From: Lunularia cruciata
Taxonomy: Eukaryota; Streptophyta; Marchantiopsida; Lunulariales; Lunulariaceae
DNA length: 64,000 nucleotides
Direction of reading: 5' to 3'
Assembly: GCA_948567375.1 (NCBI GenBank)
Contig: OX419755.1
Span: forward strand, 56,066,291-56,130,290
Shown: in pieces, positions 32,541-43,815 of the stretch
Layout: the number at the start of each line of letters is the position of its first letter
Position numbering within the stretch: position 1 is the stretch's first letter
The notes under the pieces: generated by a model
What the model saw: the letters and a program-made list of their open reading frames with translations, nothing else
What the model was told of the DNA's origin: nothing
Database searches by the model: none
Translations under genes and position numbers: made by a program

Positions 32541-32660
32541 AAGCTAAGTAAAATTAAAATGAAGAAGAAGAAGGAGAAGACGAAGAATAAGAATAATTAG
32601 CACAGATTTAGGATTTCTAAAAATATCTTACAAGAATCCAAGAAGCTTCTTGGTGAGAAG
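32541..32660 (+). other. End of family C relic, A/G-rich
   Basis: This is a run of gaagaagaagaaggagaaga-type sequence followed by unassigned bases up to the A2 insertion. After A2, the same flank resumes at 46161. No gene is seen. Confidence 0.5.
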
Positions 32661-32661
32661 C

Positions 32662-32666
32662 TTCTA
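32662..32666 (+). repeat. Target-site duplication of A2 (left)
   Basis: ttcta lies directly before A2 and again at 46156-46160 directly after it. This shows that 32667-46155 is one insertion event with later insertions inside. Confidence 0.8.
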
Positions 32667-32953
32667 TGTGGTACCCACATTTTTTGTTTTTTTGCAATTG
32701 GAAGAAGAAGTGTATAGAGAAGTAGAATTGCGCCTCTATGGCCAAAGAAGGCAAAGAAAAGTGTCCTCGAGATGAAACCCAAGGTAATGTGACTTCGGGT
32801 CATACGGCAAGGTATTCATACAACCCAAAGTAAGGAGTCTTTGTATTGGGGGTGCTCAACCCGGGGCGAGGACAATGCAACAACTTTTTGTTGGGGTGAG
32901 ACATTCAAGAAGGGACTGTTCAAAACCGGTGGTCATACGCATGAAGGATACTT

Positions 32954-34870
32954 TGTGGTACTCACATTTTTTATTTTGGACGAGTTTTGAGGAAGAAGTG
33001 CCTTGCTGAACCCAAATGGAAATCAAATGGAGAAGAAAAGAGAGGAAATTTGTATTTTGATCAAGCCCAAAGAAGTCAACTTTGTGTCCGATGAAGACGG
33101 ACTCAGCCAGGATTGAAAGAGGGCAAACCCGAAGAAGGAATGGAAGTTACAGGTCGAGATTCTTGCGGGGGCTATATCTCAATGTTTACAAGTCCAAATC
33201 AAATGTGCTATATTTCGTTGGAAGCGTCCCGTTCAGGGCTTTCCGTTGCCACCAAAATCGCAAAGTTTGAAGGTCTGTAGAAGAAATTACAAGTATTTGA
33301 AGTTTCAGGAGTAACTGTACAAAGTAGTTTAGTGTCTTTGGGTTGGATCTTCGGACTACGGATTGGCATCTTTGGACTTTAGACTTTGATCTTTGGACTT
33401 CTGACTTCAGACTTTGGTCTTCGGATGTTGGACTTTGGGTTTACACAACTTTGAGTTAGAAGCTTCTTCGACTCAAGACAAAGACGACTGTATTTGAGAT
33501 AGTTGGACCTCGGAGTGCAATGAAGATGAATTTGATAATCTTGCGAGAGGCATTAGAGAGAATTAAGATAGAGAAAGAATAGATAGTTAGGATACCCGTG
33601 ACTTCAATTTCAGTTCCGATTGAAGATGGAACAAGAATTGAAAGAGAAGTAGCAATAATGAATAAACCCGAAGTGCAAGATCAGATTGTAAGTGTCTTCG
33701 GGTCAGTAACATGAGTGATTAGGGGAAAGTGGGTTACAAATTGAAGGCATAGATAGTGTACCCATGCTTTCAATTACAATTTGTGATGAGGATATAGTAG
33801 AATTAGCAAAGGAATTGATTGTAATTAGACTCGATGTCGCAGATGTAGGAATTTAGGTGTCATCGGACTTGCTAATTGACACATTAGAGAAGAGTGGGTC
33901 GGGAAATAAGAGTGTAGATGGAGTAACCCGGAGCTCAATTGCAGATTGTAGTGAAGAAGTTGTAGAATTAGTAAAGAAATTAGTAGAATCAGTCATACCC
34001 GAAGAAGGTGAAATAGCAAGAAGATCATCGGGTTTGGAAGCCGATGATCAGGTCGACATCGGATCGGGATAGAAGTCGATTTTGAGATAGGAAGAGTCAA
34101 ATATGAAGAGATAGATTGTCCTTTAGGATCTGTAGGTAGGAAGAGATGTTAGGAAGCGGTGTATAGGTAGGAAAATCTGCCGTTTGCTTCAGTATTTAAG
34201 TGACACATTTGCAGTACGATGTTATTCAGTATTCAAATTTCTGAAGATAGATAAAGCGAAGTGTTGTTTTCAGTACTCGTCGCTTAAGCTTAATTCCGAT
34301 TGTCAATTTCGTGTTTGTGTTTGTGAGTGTGTAGAGAATTCCGAAGAGCAAGTCAGTGTGTTTGTGGATGTTGGGGTCTACAGCCTTGATCTTCATTCTG
34401 TGTGTTTGATCCTAAGTGAAGTGCATCGGAGCAATGCCTTGACAGATTTGAGGGAATTGTAGTGTTGTTAGTATTCTGCATTGGTGAGTGCAGTACGAGG
34501 TTGATGTGAAGCAATTTTGATCGAGGAAGGTGTGCCTTCAGTGGAGGGGTGGAACATAATTCTGAGGCAAAATCGGTCTTTGCAGTGAAGTGCCATCTTC
34601 GGGAGAATCTGAATCATCACAATCAAGAGTTGTTTGGACAGAATTGACTATGTTGTGATTATGTGTGTGTATTCGTGACAAGTTGTCAAGATTGTGAGCT
34701 TGTTACTCTCTTTTGGGTGTAGTTTCTACCTGAGAGATTAAAGAGGCAATCAAGAAGAACTGCAACTATGACTTTTGACTTCGTATTTGACCAATTTTGG
34801 ATAGTATCTCTGCAGGAACGAACTTTACTTACCCAATTACCGCAAAAGTGATATTTGCCGGGTTGTCACA
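32954..34870 (+). mobile_element. A': 1.9 kb solo LTR of a family A variant
   Basis: It starts tgtggtactcacat and ends ttgccgggttgtcaca, flanked by the 5-bp duplication tactt (32949-32953 and 34871-34875). Its last 1.4 kb (from about 33500) match the family A LTR. The first part after the initial motif (about 32980-33490) is unrelated to A1 and lacks the LTR ORF. That part includes a run of degenerate ctttggactt units at 33345-33440. It looks like a shorter LTR type that shares ends and promoter-proximal sequence with family A. Confidence 0.85.
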
Positions 34871-35135
34871 TACTTGATAGTGACACAAGCATGCAAGAGG
34901 TGTGATTTCTTGGTAGAAACTCAAATTGAAGAAAGACAAAGAAAGCGCAACTCTATAAAAAATTGAGCTAAAGACAAAGCAATGACAAGTAATTTTCCAT
35001 TGCCGTTAAAAAGTCATCCTGTAGAAGATCGTGGGAAAGGAAGTAGAGTCAAAGACGCGGAAAGAGGAAATTGAGAGAGTTAATCCGGGAATCAATAGGA
35101 AGAATAGTCCCTAGCCCAAAGTGGAAGAGAGAAAG

Positions 35136-36677
35136 ATGGGAGGTGGGAAGAAGAGCTCCAAATTTGTAGTGAGAAATCATACAATTCGGAGGTTAGATGT
35201 GATCACAAGAATTGAGGTCTTGAGTAGGCTTCGGATCACATTCTTGGCATGGAACTGGAATGTTAGCTTTCTAGGGTTCATGACTGAGATCATCGAGAGT
35301 AAGTGCCTTGATGGTCCTAACAAAGAAGGGAAGAGGGGTAATCCAGCTCGATAGACAGAGTTGGATTGGAGGTTAGTACTTAGAAGAGAAGCAAGAGCGG
35401 AGCATGGTGCCACGTTCTTGGGGAAGGGAGAAGTAGCCAAAGAAACCCAAGAAGTGAGAGATGCTTTCTCTTCAAAGCGCACAAAGAATGGTTACAAAGT
35501 AGAGAGCTACAAGGTTCTTGTTACGAGAGGGATCATGAGTGCTCTAATGGTGATCTTGAAGCCGGAGACAACGACTTATGTGATGAAGCACCAAGAGGTG
35601 TTCTTCCATAAGATGTTTGCAGGAGAGCCAATTAACTGGGCAAAGTGTCTTCATGGGAGGACAAGACAGATGGTGTGGAATTTGCGGGACAAGTTGCCTC
35701 GACATTACATTGTGCCATTTGCAGCCCATTTCTATATGGAACTGAACTTGCTCAATGCGGTGGAGCATAATAAGATGGTGTCGCATTTCCATCCCGACTT
35801 AAGAAGAGATGTTGATGCGGAGGAGCAACAATACATTCTTTAGATCAGGAGCAGTGATAAGTGCTATGCGCAGATAGGGTAGAGTGTGCAGTCTGAAGTG
35901 CCCACTCAAAAGTCAAAGAAGAGAAGTCGACAAGGAGAAGAAGAAGTAGAGAAAGCAAGACCTCGGAAGGCTAGAAGGGTAAACCTGAGGAAAGAATTGG
36001 TGGTAATTGCATCATTGGAAGAAGAATCGGAAGGCAAAGCTGAGTGCAAGTCTGAAGATTTGGAGAGGGAGGAAGAACCCAAGTTCACACTACAGAGTGG
36101 AGACACAAGTAATGATAGCAACAATGGAGTGGAGATGACATCGGTACCTGAAGAAGAGGAAGCGAAATGGAGACGGAGGAGAAAAGTAACTCGAAACTGG
36201 AGGACAAAGTTACAGAGCAAGAGGAGAAGAGAGTTACCATTCAAAGAGGAGTTAGTTCTAGACAAAAGGCAAAGTGTGGAGCAGGGCCAAGTAAGGTAAG
36301 AGAAGAGGAGGATGGAAGTTTGGGGAGCAAAGAATCCATTCTTATAGGGCGAGTGTCGAGTGAGGAAGAGGTGAAGAAGGAGATAAGTACGCAAGCCAAG
36401 GTAACTCCGAGTGAAAGAGTAGAGTACCTGCGGGAGGTAATGTACTCGTTGTTAGTAAAGTTAGAGCACAAGAAGAAGGAGATGCAGTCAAAGTGTCCGG
36501 AGGTGAAGACTGTGTTGTAGGTGTTAGCTTGATTAGAAGAAGAGAACTTGGAATTAAAGAAGAGTATGATTCAAGGTGAGGACGAAAGGGAAGTGATACG
36601 AGTAGATGCAGTAGTACAGAATCAAGTGATTGAGAACTTGATGAGAAAAGCAAGGAATAAGGAGGAACTACTAGACC
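35136..36677 (+). pseudogene. A2 LTR-borne ORF, first part
   Basis: It starts at the conserved MGGGKKSSKFVVRN ATG. The conserved block reads in the frame of 35136 with a stop after GKRGNPAR, then 35361-35843 is open through HYIVPFAAHFYMELNLL to QQYIL, stop. After the basic KKRSRQGEEE comes the acidic linker (36040-36160) and, in a shifted frame from 36167, a further stretch absent from A1: RVEYLREVMYSLLVKLEHKK and ENLELKKSMIQGEDER. That stretch looks helical. B3 interrupts it at 36678. Compared with A1 many nucleotides differ, yet most residues of the central block are kept. That would fit past protein-level selection. Confidence 0.55.
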
Positions 36678-37355
36678 TGTAACACCCATTTGTGCATGTG
36701 TGTGGTATTGTGATATTTACCTTGGTATTACAAGTACTTAAGAGATATTATTTATATAGAGATAAAGGATGGTTCTATATTAGTCATGGTTAGCTAAAGT
36801 TAGTCATAGCTAAGATAGATGGGACCTTACTTTAGAGGAAGTAGAAAAGATGAGCACCACTATTTTGGATTTTAGTGTGTTGACTTGGTATTATTCCTAG
36901 GTGTTTGGCTTTGGGGAAAGAGTTGAGAACTCTTGGGCCCGCAAGCCTTTTGTTTTGGATTCTTCTTTAGTCCAAGGATAGCCCATGTGAAGGAATCCTT
37001 GCTTTAGTGGTTGGGTCAAGATAAGGGGAATATGCCCATGTGAATGGATATTCCTTTCTACTTTTTGACTTTACTTGACTTTTAGTCTAGTAACTTAAGT
37101 TACTACGGTAATTAGTAACTTTGGTACGTAACTATTTCACAAGTATATAAACAAGGGGTGAGGAGGTACTCATCATCCTTTCATTTGCAACTATCTCTCT
37201 CTCATTGAGTTCTCTAGTGAGCAATGTCTTGAGTCTTGGAGTGTTAGCCTTGGAGGAGTATGATGGAGTTGGGGTTCCTTGCCTTCTTAGTCCATGGTGC
37301 GCTACCATAATAGCCATCAGAGGTTCATCCTGAGTGAGAGACAGGCCGGCTCACA
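36678..37355 (+). repeat. B3 5' LTR
   Basis: This 678-bp LTR runs from tgtaacaccc to ggccggctcaca and has a TATA box (tatataaa) at 37144-37151. It differs from the 3' LTR only near positions 43-54 of the LTR. It is one base shorter than the B2 LTR because of one T fewer in a T run. Confidence 0.93.
37144..37151 (+). promoter_or_regulatory. Family B LTR TATA box (B3)
   Basis: tatataaa is present in the same place in all family B LTRs of the window. It lies about 205 bp before the LTR end, which is suitable for starting genomic RNA. Confidence 0.6.
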
Positions 37356-37359
37356 TTTT

Positions 37360-37378
37360 TGGTTCCGTTGCCGGGACC
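37360..37378 (+). promoter_or_regulatory. B3 primer-binding site
   Basis: tggttccgttgccgggacc is identical to B2 and sits four bases after the LTR. It is a tRNA-Asp-like complement with about three or four mismatches. Confidence 0.7.
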
Positions 37379-37396
37379 TCTCTAGAAGGCAAGATA

Positions 37397-37567
37397 ATGT
37401 TCCGCGTCCAATTCTACATTAGGCAGAAGGAGGCTATGAGAGCTCACTTGGAGAGAACATTAGGAGAGGAGAAGGCTGAACTTATGTTAGAGAACCAAGA
37501 TCCATTTGTATACCCTGTAGTTCATTATGATGTCTTTGAGTTGATTTTGTACATCTTGTACACATGA
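37397..37567 (+). CDS. B3 small leader ORF (56 aa)
   Basis: This runs from ATG 37397 to TGA 37567, matching the B2 leader ORF apart from a few residues. It reads MFRVQFYIRQ at the start and ends YILYT. It lies 18 bases past the primer-binding site. No known domain. It may be an upstream ORF that affects translation of ORF0. Confidence 0.35.
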   Translation: MFRVQFYIRQKEAMRAHLERTLGEEKAELMLENQDPFVYPVVHYDVFELILYILYT

Positions 37568-38214
37568 GAGGAATTGGAGAGATTGTGTGAGGTGGATTGC
37601 AGATTTTGGGGATTAAGGTGATTTTGGGCAAAATCTCAAGTTTGAGATCTGGACTTGAGATTTCTACACATGATAGCTTGGGTTATCTTTCAGTTAGCAC
37701 ACTTGAAATTATTGAGAGAGCTTCTATGCGCACTGGGCTAGAATTTTTGAAAGTTGATAGGGTAAAGAGCTCCCGCAACTGCATGCTCTCTTGAAATTGT
37801 ACAGAGTCTGCCATTTCTTCAATTTCCAGTGAATTGTCCTGAACATTTTCAAAAAAGTTCAGTGCATTGTAACCTACCTGCTGCCACAAAAATTAGAGAG
37901 AGATCGTTTTTGCACAAGGCGTTATGAGTTTTTGAAGTGAGGGGGGTGGTTTTCAGACCAAATCTGAAATATGGGTGCTGAATAGAAAGGTGTCTAGGCC
38001 AAATGGCTCGATGAAAAGATCTGAAATTTTGCAGGGAGGGACACCCTGGAGTTGTGATCAAGTGTGGAAAATTTCAGAGGACTATGACATATTGGTTGGG
38101 AGATTTGAGTGACATTGTGAGGAAGGGTCAATTCTGCAGAGTGGAGATCTCATGCGTGAGAAGTTTGAGATCAACAAAAAGCATGTTTGAGTGTTTAGAT
38201 TCATCTTGGGGAAC

Positions 38215-38688
38215 ATGGAGGGTCATCAAGAGTGGAAATTGAGATTATGCAAGGTTCTCCAAGGGTTTGAGGTGATTGTAGGGGTGGATTTGAGGAAAAG
38301 AGAGTTTACAATAGAATTTGAAGAGAGTGTTGAGAGGATCCAAAAACCTACACCACTTGGAGGAAAGAGTGAGTCTAAGTGCTTTCTATGTGGAGAGAAA
38401 GGACATAAGGCAAGTTCATGTCCATTGACCTTTGAGAGCAAGAGATTGAGGGAAAGGAGAGGCTTACTTGACTTGGGTTTGCATGTTGGACCTTCTTCAC
38501 CAAGATTGGGAGGGAGAAGATCTAAGACCAAGGAGTTGTGTGAGGTTTGTGGAGTTGAAGGACTTCCAAAAGGACATGAGTGTAGTGGAGTAAAAGCACT
38601 TTTGGAAACTTTGGTGAAGGATCTTGGAGAGAGTCTTAGTACAGCTACAGAAATACTACCACCTTCATCAGCTAGTTCTCAAGATTAG
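38215..38688 (+). CDS. B3 ORF0: CCHC zinc-knuckle protein
   Basis: This intact 157-residue frame starts at ATG 38215 and is nearly identical to B2 (one clear change: CKVLQGF for CKVPQGF). The CCHC knuckle is CFLCGEKGHKASSC, and the second Cys/His cluster is CEVCGVEGLPKGHEC. It is followed by 235 bp and then gag-pol in the same orientation. How the second ORF is reached (splicing, internal promoter, reinitiation) cannot be read from the sequence; the inverted repeat at 38847-38863 lies in that gap. Confidence 0.75.
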   Translation: MEGHQEWKLRLCKVLQGFEVIVGVDLRKREFTIEFEESVERIQKPTPLGGKSESKCFLCGEKGHKASSCPLTFESKRLRERRGLLDLGLHVGPSSPRLGGRRSKTKELCEVCGVEGLPKGHECSGVKALLETLVKDLGESLSTATEILPPSSASSQD

Positions 38689-38846
38689 TGATGGAGATAA
38701 TCTTTCAACTTATGGATAAACTATCCATGAGAGTTAGATTAATATGCACTCTAGGATTTGATGTTGCTATAGAAATCTTGGAGCAACCTAAACCTTTTGT
38801 GTTCCCTAGAGTGGATTATTCTCAGATGGTGTTAGTCATGTATATA

Positions 38847-38863
38847 CTCTATTAGTAATAGAG
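38847..38863 (+). promoter_or_regulatory. Conserved 17-bp inverted repeat before B3 gag-pol
   Basis: ctctatta, one base, taatagag, preceded by tatata. It is the same as in B2 and B4 apart from the central base. It is a possible hairpin or internal promoter. Confidence 0.35.
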
Positions 38864-38923
38864 TGAGAGAAAAGAAAAGAGAAAAAAAAATTTGAGAGAA
38901 AAGAAAGATAGTGAGGGGTTAAG

Positions 38924-41900
38924 ATGGGGAAACTTCCGGTTTTCTTTGGCAAGGATGGAGAAGATGTGGAGGCCTTTGTGAGAGACTTCAAGAGAGCTTG
39001 CATAGGAAATAATGAGAGGAGGAAGAATGAGTGGGCCTCATTATTACCAGATTTCTTTGAGGATGCAGCACTTACATGGTATGAGTCAGAATACCAAAAG
39101 AGAGAGAGGAGAGAGAGGGAAGAGGAGTCTTGGGAGACTTTGACTTCAGCACTCATTGAGAACTTTCTTCCTGATGAGAGTTATGAGAGATCGATGAGTG
39201 AGGTTACATTTCTCAAGCAAGGAGATGGAGAGAAAGTGAGTGTCTATGTGGAAAGAGTGGAAAAGTTGGAGTCCAGATTTCGCATAGTGTTGAGGAAGGG
39301 TGGGGATGATGTGGAGACTACAATGATTGGCATAGGGGCCATGCTCACCAAGAATTTTGTGGGAGGATTGAGACCACAAATAAGAAGCAAGGTGAGATAT
39401 GAGAAAGCTTCTTCCAAGGTTGAAGCTATCAAGATTGCAATTCGTATGGGGGAGAGTTTGGAAGGGGATGAGAGTGATTTGGTGGTGAAGGAGGTTGTGC
39501 ATCCTCCTCAAGGCTACAAGTATGGTGGAACTTTTGATACTTTGGTGACAAGGGTTGCACCACAAGTAGTAGTTGCTCCAGTTCTTGCACCTCCACCAAA
39601 AGATCCACTCCAAACCATCACAGAACAACTTGCGGATCTCAAGATCAATGTGGTGCAACTATGGGAGAAGAGAGAGGTGGATCAGAATGTAGGGAGAGGG
39701 CCTAGGAGTTATGGAAACTATCCATATAGAGGAGGCCAACTAGCCAACAATTTTTATGATAGAAATTGTTTTGGTTGTGGAGGAAGAGGCCATATCCAAA
39801 GGAATTGCCCAAATTCCACTTACCATGGAGGAAGGGGTTATGAGGGAGGCAATAGAGTGAAAGAGGGAGGTAGTGAAACCCAAGTGGCTCCTAATCCCAA
39901 CAAAGGTAAGGGGATAGCATCCATAGATGTGGTTGAGAGCAAGTATGAGAAGGGAGAGTGCTCAAACTCCAAGGGTCTTAATTTGGAGCTTTTGGCACAA
40001 GAGAAGAAGAGAGCTCGTTTTGCAGAGGATGTTCACTCTTCTCAAGGATTTACTTCAAGCAAGGATACTCCTATGTCTACTAGGAGCACTCGCACCTCAA
40101 CACCATCAACAACAAAGACTCCAAGGAAGAAGTTGGGGATGGAGGACTTCTTGATCTCAAAGCAACAATGGAACTACAATGTGTTGGAGGATGTTGGTAG
40201 TCACAAGGCTAACATCACAGTGGGCCAATTAATTGCTTTGAACCCTACCTTGAGAAAGGAGCTTAGAGGTGGTTTGAGTTCTACAAGGAGCAAGAAGAAG
40301 AAGAAGGCAAAAGTTCCAGTATCAATGGGGGTGGTGGATGCCAAGCCAGCACCATGGGAAGCTTGTGAATATGCCTCCAAGATTGATGTGAGAGTGAATG
40401 GTCACAACATCAAGGATGCATTGGTTGATGGAGGATCAGTAGTGAATGCCATGTCAGAAAGGTTGATGAAGAAGTTGGGTATGATACCCTCAAGACCTTC
40501 AACATTTGTGGTGAGCATGGCAAACAAGCAACAAGTTCGACCAGTAGGGGTGATGGATAAGGTGGTAGTTTCAGTTATGGGAGTTCAAAATCTCATGACT
40601 TTCCAAGTCTTGAAGGATTCAAGCTATGACTTACTTCTTGGGAGGCCATGGTTGAGAGCAGCACGCACAACTGATCGATGGCACAAAGGGTACTTGAGGA
40701 TTGGACCATCAACCCATAGAGTCACTGTTCCTGTGACTAACACCACCAACACTTCACATTCAGATACACCATCTTTTGATTATTGGGAATCAGATTCTGA
40801 AGAAGGAGCTTCAGGTGTGGACACAAGCATGGAAGAGGAGACTTCCACAGAGGAGGATGAATCTGAATCTGATTTAGATGTGTACTATGGATTTTGCACT
40901 ATGGATTGTGTGCTATGGATTTTGCACCTAAGCCAAAGGTTTTGAAGGACTCAGATAAATCACCATTGACACTTGAGGAGGTAGAGAGAAGGTTATCTAC
41001 CCTCAAGTATGGCCCAAATGTTACCAAGGAGGAGAAGGTGAGATTTGAGGAGATTTTCCGCAAGTTCATCCATGTGTTTGCTTTTAGTTACAAGGATTTG
41101 AAGGAAGTCACCTTGGAGGAGCACAAGATAGAGGTGGAGTCACATGCAAGACCAATCCGCCAAAAGCAACGTCGCATTAGCCCACCAATATCTTTGGTTG
41201 TGAAGGAGGAGATTGATAAGCTCAAGGAGGCTGGATTTATCTTTGAGGTGGAGAATTCAGAATGGGTGTCTCCAATTGTCATTGTGAAGAAAAAGAATGG
41301 CAAGCTTTGGGTATGTGTGGATTACAAGAAGCTCAATGCTGTTACCAAGAAGGACTACTACCCATTGCCATTCATTGATGAGATCTTGGAGGAGGTTGCA
41401 GGTCATGAGAGGTACAGTTTTGGAGATGGTTATAGTGGATATAACCAAATAAAGATTGCACCAGAGCATCAACAACTCACCACATTCACCACACCTTGGG
41501 GAACTTACGCTTTCAAGGTCATGCCTTTTGGGCTTTGCAATGCTCCAGCCACATTCCAACGGTTCATGAACAAGGTATTTGAACCTTTCATTGGGAAATT
41601 TGTGAGAGATTTCATTGATGACTTTTGTGTCTATGGGAGCAAGGAGGAGCACTTTGAGCACCTAATCAAAGTCTTGCAATGCTTGGATGAGGCAAATGCA
41701 TCACTCAACCCAGAGAAGTGCATTTTTGGATGTGAAGAAGGTCTACTTTTGGGGCATATCATCTCCAAGGATGGAATAGCAGTTGATCCTGGGAAGGTGA
41801 GGAAAATCTCAGACCTTCCATTCCCTTCAAGCTTGACAAAGTTACGCCAATTCTTGGGGATGGTTGGGTACTATAGGAGGTTCATCTTCTCATTTTCCAA

Positions 41901-43767
41901 CAAGGCTTATGCATTGACCATCTACATGAAGAAGGGTGTAGATTACATGGTGATTTTGGAAGACAAGGAGGCTCTCAAAGCTTTTGAGGAGCTCAAGCAA
42001 TCCCTTGTTGTAGCTCCAATTCTTGCTAAACCTGATTGGAGTAAACCTTTCATCCTCTACACCGATGCTTCTAAAGTAGCTATAGGATGCACTCTTAGTC
42101 AATTAGACCAAGATGTGCATGATCATCCTATAGCTTATGCTAGTAGGCAGATGGTTTCAGCAGAGAAGAACTACTCTGTCATGGAGAGAGAAGGGTTGGC
42201 AGTGATCTTTGGTTTCAAGAAGTTTAGACACTACTTGATTGGAGGGAAAGCCACCATTGTCATGGATCACAAGGCTTTGAAGTACATCTTCAACAAGCCT
42301 AATGTTGAAGGGAGACTAGCAAGGTGGATGATACTCTTGTCTGAGTATGACTACACCATTGAAGATAGGCCAGGAAAGAAACATGCAAATGCTAATTTAT
42401 TATCTAGAGCCTATGATCATGATGGAGATGAGCCAGTGGATGATTCCTTCCCGGATGAGGAGCTCATGACAATCTCAGTCACTCAAGAGGTTCCAATGGA
42501 GTACAAGGAGATTGTGGATTTTGTGACAAAAGGTAACTATCCAGAAGGGATGCATGCTAGGGAGAGGAAGGCCCTTGCAGCAAGATCTAGACCTTACACA
42601 ATGGTGGAGGATATTCTTTTTCACCAAGGAGCAGATGGTCTACTTCGAAGAGCAGTGGGTAAGGAAGAGTCTATCCTACTCATAAAGGAGTTTCATGAAG
42701 GTTTAGTATGTGGAGGACACTTTGCAGGAAAGGTGACTGCTTTCAAGATTCTAGATGCAGGTTACCATTAGAGAGGGATTTTCAAGGATTGTCTTGATTA
42801 TTGCAAAACTTGTCATGTTTGTCAAGCTTTTGCTAGAAAGTCTACATCCACTCCACCACTTAGATCAATTCCATTGCTAGGACCTTTTGAGAAGTGGAGA
42901 ATTGATTTTGTAGGTCCTCTCAATAGAACCCCAAGGAACAATCGGTACATTGTGGTAGTTACTGATTACCTTACCAAGTGGGTTGAGGCTAGACCATTGA
43001 GGGACAAGAATGAAGATGAAGTGGATAGATTTCTTAATGAACGCATTATCACTAGGTTTGGATCCCCTTTGGAGTTGGTTTCTGATAGAGGAGGAGAGTT
43101 TACAGGAAGCATTACTACAGCCATGCTACGACATTTCTCTATCACACATAGAGTAACTACATCCTATAAGCCAAATTCCAATGGCTTGGCAGAGAGAACC
43201 AATCAGACCTTGTGCATGATGTTGGCCAAAGATGCAGAAATGGAGGGGGCTAAACATCATTGGGACAAGAGGATTCATGCAGTTTTGTGGGAGTATAGGA
43301 CAACCATGAAAACTTCCACTGGATATTCTCCATTTCAATTGGTATATGGTATTGAGTCTACCTTACCTATTCACTTTGATCTTCCTACCTTCCAAAGCAT
43401 TCATAGGAGATTGAAGAAAGCACAAGGAGGTGATGCAGAGAAGTCAAGGAAGGATCAACTCATGGAGTTGGAAGAGGCAAGAGCAGTTGCTATGGTTCGA
43501 GTGGAGCAAGCCCAAAGGAAACAAAAGGAGAGCTATGATAAGAGGCAAGACAAGAAGAAGGTGGAGCCTTTCAAAGAAGGTGATTGGGTAATGTTGTTTG
43601 ATTCCATTCGATTCAAGAGAGTGCAAAAGAAGTTTTTGCCTAAGTACTTTGGACCTTTCATAGTAGAGAAGGTGTGGGGCAATTACACCTATGATCTCAA
43701 GGAGTTGGGAGGAAGATACTTTGATAGGATTAACCATGATAAGTTGAAGATGTACCATAGAAGGTAG
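38924..43767 (+). pseudogene. B3 gag-pol (one frameshift, one nonsense codon)
   Basis: From ATG 38924 Gag and protease are open for 673 codons, with the knuckle CFGCGGRGHIQRNC and the protease motif LVDGGS. At 40885-40915 a local duplication of a ctatggattttgc-like string adds 17 bases net and shifts the frame. RT, RNase H and the integrase zinc domain are open at 40894-42771 (FIDDFCVYG kept). TAG at 42769 replaces the tryptophan codon present in B2 (GYHWRGIF). The rest of integrase is open to 43767, with its DDE residues and KYFGPFIVEKV. RNase H keeps its catalytic residues. B3 retains the LPIHFDLPT residues missing in B2. Only these two lesions separate it from an intact polyprotein. Confidence 0.92.
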
Positions 43768-43806
43768 AGAGACCTTCACTTTGAGGAAAAAGTGAAAACT
43801 TAGTCC

Positions 43807-43815
43807 GGGGGTAAA
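43807..43815 (+). promoter_or_regulatory. B3 polypurine tract
   Basis: gggggtaaa directly precedes the 3' LTR start (tgtaac at 43816), as in B2. Confidence 0.7.

Noticed and set aside
37597..37794. A second leader ORF in B3 (and 27542-27775 in B2)
   Set aside because: It opens only with TTG. The first ATG is deep inside and leaves about 20 codons, so I did not list it as a gene.
38191..38214. An extended N-terminus of ORF0 (MFRFILGN)
   Set aside because: The start is GTG, and B4 has a one-base deletion just before the ATG at MEGHQ, so the extension is not conserved.
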